Below are positions 56,952 through 64,000 of a stretch of 64,000 nucleotides of DNA, piece by piece. The position numbers and the translations under genes were made by a program. Location of the stretch: contig CALZFC010000020.1 of the NCBI GenBank assembly GCA_945643635.1, positions 2,380,001-2,444,000 on the forward strand. Direction: 5' to 3'. The DNA comes from Allodiplogaster sudhausi. Lineage: Eukaryota; Nematoda; Chromadorea; Rhabditida; Diplogasteridae. Every line of letters begins with the position of its first letter. Position 1 is the first letter of the stretch. Under the pieces are notes generated by a model. That model had not been told where the DNA came from. It made no database searches and was given only the letters and a program-made list of their open reading frames with translations.

Positions 56952-58055
56952 ATGGCCTACGTTTCCGCAGTCAGAATTCGCCGTTTTCCCTTTCCCTCAA
57001 TCACTACTTCTTTTTTTCAACCAAGCATTCGTTTGTTAAATTTATTTATTATAATCAAAATCTCTCCAAAAATCTGGACATTTATTTCTGAATAATGATT
57101 ATATTTCCAATGCTTTCCGCCACAACTGTTTGTTTTACACAGCTTCCTGCCGGTTATCGCCGCGAGGCGCCCGAGGAAATCTCACGCCAGTACGGCAACC
57201 GCCCCGCCTTCTACGATGCCCAGAACGGTATGGGTCTTTTAGATTTCACGCTCACTAAAAATTACATAATTAAATTTCAGGACTCTACTTCGATGGCAAG
57301 CGCGCTTACTACTACGAAGACCCGGAGCAGAGCCAGGCACCCGTTAACCAGCTCTTGCGGGGCCAGGGGTACCCGTACCAGGCACCCGCTCAACTGCTCC
57401 AGCAGGGCCACGGGTACCAGTACCAGGTCCCTGCCAACCAGCACCAGGGGTACCTGTACCAGGCCCCCGCCAACAAGCACCAGGGGTACCAGTACCAGGC
57501 ACCCGCTTACAACCTCCAGCAGGGTCAGGAGTACCTGCGCCAGCCTCCCGCCCACCAGCTCCAGCAGGGTCAGGGGTATCAGTACCAGGCACCCGCCTAC
57601 AATCTCCAGCAGGGCCAGGGGTACCAGCAGGGAGTCCCTGCTCAGCCCCAGCGCCTGGAGTACATGGGAGAGGGATACGGCTCCCGCTACGAGGCGCCTG
57701 AGCACATCTCTCAGCAGTACGCCAACCGCCCCGCCTTCTACGACGCGGAGCGCGGTTAGCTATAAATTATATTTAACTAGTAATTGAAATAAAATGAATA
57801 AAATCATTGAACTTAATTGAGGCCTCTACTACGACGGCAAGCGCGCTTACTACTACAAGCCATCCAACCTCGCCACTGGCATCGAGGCCAATGCGATCAA
57901 CGTCCTCCGTGTCGGCAACGGCACTGAGGTACTGTCATTTTCAAGATTTTGTACGCAAAGGGCAAGGCTCAGAAGTTCAATAATTAAACACTATTCTGCA
58001 GGGCAACCTCGAGGAGATCCGCCGTGTCGTGCCCTCGGTCTACCTCGGTCGCTAG
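56952..58055 (+). CDS. Q/Y/A/P-rich repeat protein, copy III (five exons, 245 aa, intact)
   Basis: Family not recognised. Exons: 56952-56969, 57143-57227, 57281-57754, 57822-57928 and 58002-58055; the total is in frame. The N-terminus (MAYVSALPAGYRREAPEEIS) has no signal peptide. A module NRPAFYDA..G(L)Y(F/Y)DGKRAYYY occurs at both ends, once across exons 2/3 and once across exons 3/4. Between them are about nine degenerate repeats of GYQYQAPAN/YNLQQGQ type. The C-terminus reads INVLRVGNGTEGNLEEIRRV and ends SVYLGR. The strong codon bias to C/G in third positions, with a TATA box and AATAAA (58111), suggests high expression. A cuticle, eggshell or other matrix role is possible but is inference only. 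Confidence 0.75.
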
Positions 58056-58110
58056 ACTCCCCTTCACTCTTCCCTTGCTTTCCCCTCTCAACATCTTCCG
58101 TTCTCTCCCG

Positions 58111-58116
58111 AATAAA
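58111..58116 (+). terminator. Polyadenylation signal AATAAA
   Basis: Lies 56 bp after the repeat-protein stop. Also kept downstream of copy I (about 32335). Confidence 0.6.
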
Positions 58117-58698
58117 TGCGTTGAGATGAATGGATTATTCGGAGAATAAAAGTGGAAAAAAGGCGAAGATGTCCACAGTGAAATGTCTAATCTGCATCTT
58201 TTGATGATTCCTTCATGGTTATGGAAACACTGAAAATAGTTCACGTTAACAAGCGAATTCAACCTGTGCGTTAAATCGGAAAATGAACACTTCGGAACTG
58301 AGTAACTCGTTTTTGTTTGATTGTGGGGAATCCAGAAGAAGGCCATGCAAAGTACACACAATATTGTTATCCGGCACTTTATGTTGAAAACTGATTACTC
58401 AATTAGATTCAGAATCGTTAGGCGAATCTTCACATGAACATGCGTCATAAGGTCTGATTTGGTGATTTCCTTTATCAATGATAAAATCTCTTACGTTATT
58501 ATTTGGGGATTTGCGTAGAGACAAATTAATGGCACAGGAGAAATTTCTTTGGAAAATGTTAAAAATGAAATTAATTTTTTATAGCCAAAAACTGATAACT
58601 TCTTATCATATGATTAGAAATTATCGATTTCTTAAAAGTAGCATCCGTACTCTTTGAGCAAACTAATGTGACATTTAAAATATTTTAGCTTTTCCTAG

Positions 58699-58819
58699 AA
58701 CAAAAGGTATTAACGAGGATGCATTTGGAAGCGTCCGAATCGTCCGAAGCGTCCTTGGTGCCAAGACCCTGGGCAGGACTGCATATGACAAGGAAAACTG
58801 CCAAATGTTATTTCGGAAG
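58699..58819 (+). pseudogene. Beta/gamma-crystallin-like exon, copy 3
   Basis: Third copy of the 121-bp exon seen at 32921. It is in frame, but the W and Y positions are changed (LGRTAYDKENCQMLF). The GATA-type promoter phrase follows at 58850-58880; the protease leader has been deleted. Confidence 0.4.
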
Positions 58820-59110
58820 GTGCTCCCTCTCTCCCTCTCTCTTTTGCGCATAGTGCATTATGATAAGAAGAAGCAGGGGGGAGGCGCCACGTCTCTCTCC
58901 TCCCTAATCGATGAACAATCTTATGATAACGATGGCTTTTGCATAAAAGAAAAGAGAGTGATCAAGCTATTTTGAAGAAATTTTTTACATATATACTTCG
59001 TGGCAGTAAGTCTGCTTTCTTCTTCCTCGCTCTCTCTCTCTCTCTCTATCTATCTTTTTATCAATCTCTCACTCTCACTCTCTCTCTCCCAAGTCATCCT
59101 AAGAATTCCT

Positions 59111-59607
59111 CAAAGTAGCCAACACAGTACTTATCGTTCGTGACAGTTCTCGCACATTCATCACTAGCTACTTGTCCATACATATGTACGTGGAGGTTCC
59201 ACTTGGTTCCTTATATCAGCCCCAAACGGTCATATTTCTTGCAATTCCTTCTGATACAGTGTAATTCGTATTTATCATAAATATCGATAACATGCCCAGC
59301 TTTCAAGTGCTTTACGAGAGCAAGGATCTTAACTACGGTCATTAACGAGCAGGAATTTCGTGTTAGGAGACAGCGACTTTAAAGCTCCTTTAAAGGAAAC
59401 ATTACGGATTGATTGGTTAGCCGAAGTGGGTAATGTTGAGGAAGAAGGGCGCAAAAAAACAATCATCGAGAGAGCGCAGGGTGAGAAGATCAAGAGAGTA
59501 AGACAGGGAAGGTGTAGTGACGCCTATTTATTTGCAGAGCATTATCTCAAAGTTGGGCGACAGTAATCTGGAAGAGTACGAATTTCTGTTTGAAGAGTAA
59601 ATATGTA
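59111..59607. other. Duplicated flank with an unexplained 68-codon frame
   Basis: Positions 59.1-59.34 kb match 39.6-39.84 kb and 41.32-41.54 kb. A frame at 59360-59566 (MLGDSDFKAPLKETLRIDWL...) has natural-looking composition but no recognised domain or splice context. Confidence 0.4.
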
Positions 59608-60445
59608 TTATGTGGGAAATACCTCGCCGGAGAAAACCATGCCGACTGTGCCCGAGAACTCGATGATCTCCCGAAATTTGGCTTTACATTCTCCCCGGGC
59701 TCCAGAGCAGAGATAATCAGCGGCCGCTGCGTTTATTTCGTTGATCACTTCCTTGACCAGCTGAAAAATACATAAGTTTTAGTGATGTCATTTGGCGGAA
59801 GTTGTAATAGACTCACCGAAATGGTGACATCAAAGAATGAACTGCAACTTTGACAACTCCATGACCCCCCGGGGAGTTTTGTTCCGTCAGCTGTCTCGTC
59901 TTTACAGAGCGCAAATAAATGACTGCAACTTAGCGATCTGTTGCCGGCTTCGGTGGTTTCCGGGAAGAGACGCTTGTTTGCATTCATGACAACACCCCTC
60001 GCCGCTTTGAACAAACGGCGACAAGATTTCTCAGTGAAAGGGTCAGCAGCACATGCATCGATAGATATGCGGTTAATTGAATTCATTGCCTATTCGATGT
60101 CCTGAATGTTGATCTCAAGCACAACACAGATAATAATATAATAAACTAAATTTTTTATCGATCTTATTTCAAGCTTTTTTACTTATATGCCTCCTTTTGT
60201 CAATATTGAAAAATACCACAAAAATTACTTACTGCGCCGACCTTTCCCAGGACTCTGGGACACTTATCACAGTCTTCAAAGCTGAAACTATCGGTGATAT
60301 AGTCTCCCATGTCATGTCGATTTGTGAGAGAGTAAAGGAAAAGCAAAAAAGAAAGATTGGAAACTCACTCATGGTCTGACCACCGGCGGCGCGCAGAGAT
60401 CGCACTCCAGAGCAAGACAAGCAGTAAGCCTTCCTTCAACCACAT
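59608..60445 (-). CDS. Secreted protein with two saposin-like (SapB) domains (four exons, 183 aa)
   Basis: Exons: 60445-60369, 60281-60233, 60089-59817 and 59760-59608; GT donors, AG acceptors and phases all agree. The N-terminus is a signal peptide (MWLKEGLLLVLLWSAISA). A first SapB-like domain follows with the six-Cys pattern: CDKC near residue 32, then C (IDACAAD), C (EKSCRRL) and a final pair (SCSHLFALC). A second begins SWSCQSCSSFFDVTIS and has YLCSGARGECKAKF, but seems to lack its last Cys pair. SapB proteins bind or disrupt lipids; in nematodes the saposin-like family includes intestinal antimicrobial pore-formers. That role is inferred, and a lysosomal or lipid-transfer role is equally possible. 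It is intact and single-copy within an otherwise duplicated region. Confidence 0.7.
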
Positions 60446-60717
60446 CTTGATTGCAATTGCTCAATAATAGTCTCGCCAATTGTCATCTGCCTCTCCCTTC
60501 GTTCCTTCTTCCCTGCCTTTATTCGCTCCTTTCTCCTGCTTTATCTGTCTCATGTTGTTTGTGTGAACTTATCGCCCTTCGTAATCAATGAAACCCTCCC
60601 TTATCAGTCGATCGCGGTGACTTCGTGGCCAGGGAGTGCATAAGAAGAAATTCCATTTTCTACATATCTGTTCGGTAGATTGCTACAGTAACCCACCTTC
60701 TTAGTTACAGTATCCCG

Positions 60718-60834
60718 CCGTCTCAGGTTGTCATGGTGCCCGACCCCGAGAACGTACTGCCAGTACAACGGAGAACTATCTCGAGTCTCTCTGCGACTTC
60801 GAGCCAGAGCTCTTCGGCCTTCCGCCTTATTAAT
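60718..60834 (+). pseudogene. Ghost of the PUDP-like last exon (copy 3, uninterrupted)
   Basis: Runs from GTTGTCATGGTGCCCGACCC to CCGCCTTATTAA, nearly the whole final exon. A deletion near GAGAACTATCTCGAG shifts the frame. No upstream PUDP exons are present. Confidence 0.8.
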
Positions 60835-61004
60835 TATATGTGTTATCAGTAATAACGTTACCCAGCTTGCACACGATGTGTACATATTATCGGATGCCCA
60901 AATTATAGTAATAATTTCGTAAAATAGGTTAACAATTTGATGATGACAAGATCAATTCACAGAATTCATCATTCGTATAATCTTTGACATGTAGCACCGT
61001 CTAG

Positions 61005-61130
61005 GAAGAGATAGAGAGAGAGAGTGAGAGAAAGAGAGAGACAGAGAGAGAGAGTGAGAGATAGAGAGAGCGACAGAGAGAGAGTGAGAGATAGAGAGAG
61101 AGACAGAGAGATAGAGTGAGAGAGAGAGAG
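61005..61130. repeat. GA-rich microsatellite
   Basis: Interrupted (GA)n with GAGT and GACA variants. It occupies the position equivalent to the pure GA run at 22255. Confidence 0.9.
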
Positions 61131-61467
61131 GAATTAGTGTTATATGCACACATTCTCATTCGGCTAATAAACAACGGACAGTAAATAAAAATACAAAACA
61201 ATATCACGAGACAGTCATCATAATCGAGAGATACATAGAGGAAGATAATTCCAGTTGAAATGGGAAGGGACGAGATTCAAATTCAGACATTGCTCTCAAA
61301 ATTAATACCAATTCTTGTTGCAAACAACTCAAATGCGTGGATCAATAGCTGGCGGAAGTGAGACCAGATTGGACAGAGATGATTCCAGATTGGACCGAAA
61401 TGAAACCAGATTGGACCATTGGACACCGCAGCCATTCCTCAGAGAGTCAAACAAAAATTCTGCCTTT

Positions 61468-62615
61468 CTACTCGGCGACATCTTCAAGCTGTACACATTG
61501 CACTTCGCCGTCGCTCACCTCTTCGAGCCACGGGCAGTACGGAGCGATGCGGGCGTAGATTCCTTAATACATACATTCATACATCATTATTTGGACTGCC
61601 GCAGATAGTGAAACAATTTAATTCGGTTAATATCAATGTTCAACTACATTTTATTAGTAGAAGTACTGGCCAGGGTAGAGATGCTGCAGAAGGAGATCAG
61701 AGGGAGGCTCGTTTCGGCCGAAAGAGGTCAATGCAATCTGTACATGGCGATTGCTGCCAGCACTCGTAAGTACCATCGGACCTCCGCTGTCTCCCTCAAG
61801 GCATCTTTTTGTTAGAAGACTGATTAAGATGGAAGGTTTGGTCTTGTTCTAAGAAAAGGAAAATGAAGCTGATTAAGAAATCGCCGCCTCAGAACTCATC
61901 AATAAAATCAAAGGAAGCCATGATTCAGAATGTTGAAATATAATACCTTCGCGGTGCCACGGTTCAACTCTCCGGCGCAGAATTGTGCGTGATTGTCGAT
62001 GCTTCTTTCCTCCGCTTCCCGCCATTTTCTACTGAATTAAAGAATGTCAAAATTAAAGAAGATCTAAGGCGAATAAATAGTGTCTTTTTTCGCCATATTT
62101 GGTCACATACATAGGTTCACGTGATCGTTCTCCAAGCCACAAGTTTCTGCAGAGAGAGGCGAGATGCAGAAGCTTCATTTCTGTGGATTGCTAAAACCGT
62201 ACTTTTTTTAGCTATCGGGCCGCGAATCGTTGTAGGAGTTTTTCCCTTATGATCTCCTTTAAGCTGCTAGCATAGAGTTCTTGTGCGAGCATAGAATTAT
62301 GTATTGATTTCTATAGAGAATTCTTATAAGAAGAAAAAGACGGAAGAATTGGTAAACCTGCGCTCGTCGTGTCCAATTATTGGGACGGTCACAGACAGCA
62401 GAGTACATGGTGGAAAGTCGCTGTCTTCAATAAGTAGAATAACGAATAGGCATTATCAATTGTTAAAATAAAAAGAAGATGGATTGACGCATACTCATTG
62501 TTTGTCCGATGCCCATGACGAGGACGTCTTCGTCGTGTTCGACAGGAGTTGATTCGTAACAGAGCAGAACATGCTGCCATTGCGAGGTCGCATCTACAGG
62601 ATACGGCTGAGCCAG
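61468..62615 (-). pseudogene. Trypsin-like protease copy D (5' truncated)
   Basis: Retains an exon YPVDATSQWQHVLL...STPVEHDEDVLV (62615-62496), the exon ending in GHDE-type sequence (about 62350-62430), a Cys exon (about 61970-62035), the Ser exon with CLEGDSGGPMVLTSAG and HVQIALTSFGRN (about 61645-61805), and a last exon (61562-61468) GIYARIAPYCPWLEE that stops early (TAG where the orphan exon at 22.6 kb has CAG). The leader, His and Asp exons are missing, so it cannot be an active protease. Confidence 0.72.
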
Positions 62616-62699
62616 CTGAAACATCGAGGAGATGCAGAGTCATTTATTATCAGCATCCATTACAAATAAAAAATATTCAACCTAAAAGAAACCTTGAAG

Positions 62700-62985
62700 C
62701 GAATGATTCGGCAGTGCAACATTCTTACCATTTTGAGCACCCGCCATCAACTGCTTGGCCCTTCTTCTGGTTAGAGAGTGTGTTGAATAGCAGGGTGGCT
62801 AACAGCTACAGCAAAAAAATGTATTCCATATTTTGTGTGCTTTTAACTTTGTTACAAAAAGACAAAAGTGGTTAAAACTTTCCAAAAGTACATTTATGCT
62901 CTCATCTCCTTTGTCGTTTCGAGCATAACCTACGTTTCAAACTCTACACTCTCCCGCCTCCGTGTTCCTTCCTTCTCTTTCTCTC

Positions 62986-63026
<41 letters not shown>

Positions 63027-63353
63027 CTTCCTTCTGTTGTTATCCTGCTACCCTTCCAGTACAGATACGGTTTATTGAGTGTAGTATACGGTACATGAGT
63101 TACTGCCAGGTACTGTTGGCTTCCTTGCCTTATAACATCACAAAGCATGCTTCTATATATATGACATCACCACTTCTTCTGTATAACATGAAATAAAAGA
63201 TTGCTTCTATACATCATAAGAGTAAAACATTGTACTTTCTAAAACGTGCCTATACAGTTATACTGCTTCTGCATGTCGTGAAATCAAAACGAAAACGTGT
63301 CTATACATTCAATAATGATGGAATTCCTACATCATTAATTACATGTTATATCC
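62700..63353. other. Intergenic with CT microsatellite
   Basis: CT run at about 62993-63022. Otherwise AT-rich with no supported gene. Confidence 0.5.
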
Positions 63354-64000
63354 TTACACTGCTTTGGAGGGGCCGCCCGAAATGGAGGGTACGTCTTCAA
63401 TGTTTGGGTATAGTCCTTGCTCGGACCTCCATCCTCCAGCTTTCATGATCTGTAGAGATGATTTTCCCGCTCTCGCTGCTGCTGAAGCTGCGCCTCCTCT
63501 CATCGAATGGGTGGTTAGGGATGTCCGTAGTCCGGCCTTGATCATTAGCTTCTTGATGTCGCTGGCCGCTGCTGTCGTTGAGATGTGTCTCTGCTGGTTG
63601 TTCAAGTTGGGAAAAATAAATCTCGCGTTGGTAGATGGCTTTTCTCTTTTCCAGTTTTGCCATATTTCTTGTAACAGTGGAGATTCTGTCATATTGATAT
63701 GTGCCTTCCTACCCTTTCCTTCTTGGTCTGTTTTTGACCTTTTAATGAGAAGGGATAGGTTACCGTTCTTTTCCTCGATTCCATCCCATTCCAGAGCTAC
63801 TGCTTCCGCAATTCTGAGGAAACCTCCATACTGTAGGCCTGCTACCAGAGCTGCTCTCTTCTCTCGTAGATCTCCACTTCCTCCTTCCAGTATTAGCTGT
63901 TGCAGTTCCTTTTCCTCGATCTTCTCAAGGTGCTTTACTGGTCTGCTTCGTTTAGCTGATTCCATAATTGCTTTCTGAATGATGCTAATCCTGCTTTGAT
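63354..64000 (-). CDS. Tyrosine-recombinase fragment of a transposable element (runs off the window)
   Basis: The minus-strand frame is open from the window end to a stop at 63354, about 215 residues. It reads as the catalytic domain of a lambda-integrase-type tyrosine recombinase. The first Arg lies in QYGGFLRIAEAVALEW; a Lys region follows (LLIKRSKTDQEGKGRK); the H-x-x-R box is THSMRGGAASAAARAG; then GGWRSEQGLY, with the Tyr a candidate nucleophile. In animals such enzymes belong to DIRS/Ngaro/PAT retrotransposons or Crypton DNA transposons. The fragment does not decide between them. No inverted or split repeats are visible at the 3' side within the window. Confidence 0.75.
   Translation of the reverse strand, partial: QSRISIIQKAIMESAKRSRPVKHLEKIEEKELQQLILEGGSGDLREKRAALVAGLQYGGFLRIAEAVALEWDGIEEKNGNLSLLIKRSKTDQEGKGRKAHINMTESPLLQEIWQNWKREKPSTNARFIFPNLNNQQRHISTTAAASDIKKLMIKAGLRTSLTTHSMRGGAASAAARAGKSSLQIMKAGGWRSEQGLYPNIEDVPSISGGPSKAV

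Overview
The window looks like animal nuclear DNA, most likely from a nematode. The genes have many short introns with pyrimidine-AG acceptors, closely spaced neighbours, and a family mix of SapB-type secreted protein, expanded trypsin-like proteases and a two-repeat W/N/G-rich protein that I associate with nematodes. The species cannot be named from the sequence. No tRNA, rRNA or CRISPR array was seen.

Positions 1-19,300 are an ordered single-copy region. A small putative membrane-peptide gene (-) is followed by a JAZF1-like zinc-finger gene (-), a KLHDC10-like kelch gene (-), an SPT2 histone-chaperone gene (+) and a PUDP-like HAD phosphatase gene (+). I could join the last four exon by exon with consistent phase: 441, 395, 671 and 231 residues. 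Their introns carry very large CT/GA arrays, mostly next to 3' splice sites.

Positions 19,700-62,700 are a mosaic of segmental duplications. The repeated pieces are: (a) a trypsin-like protease on the minus strand, in four partial or damaged copies plus orphan exons, with ghosts of the PUDP last exon beside them; (b) a type I membrane protein with a Cys-rich ectodomain, a QT-rich stretch and a K/E-rich tail, followed by a 5'-truncated non-LTR retrotransposon remnant, in four copies; (c) a nine-exon, two-repeat protein in three copies in alternating orientation; (d) a Tyr/Gly-rich small gene; (e) a Q/Y/A/P-rich repeat protein in three copies; (f) a beta/gamma-crystallin-like exon fused to a protease leader and promoter, in three copies. 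Almost every copy has its own frameshift, deletion, stop or stop-loss. Copy III of (e) and an unrelated two-domain saposin-like gene near 60 kb look intact. Several copies are interrupted by foldback transposons whose target-site duplications can be read against empty sites in sister copies.

The right edge (63,354 to the end) holds part of a tyrosine-recombinase coding region of transposon type.

Recurrent themes are GC-AG introns in several unrelated genes, shared GATA-containing protease promoters, and rearrangement junctions beside a 24-bp hairpin. All products and splice models are inferred from sequence reading, with no transcript data.
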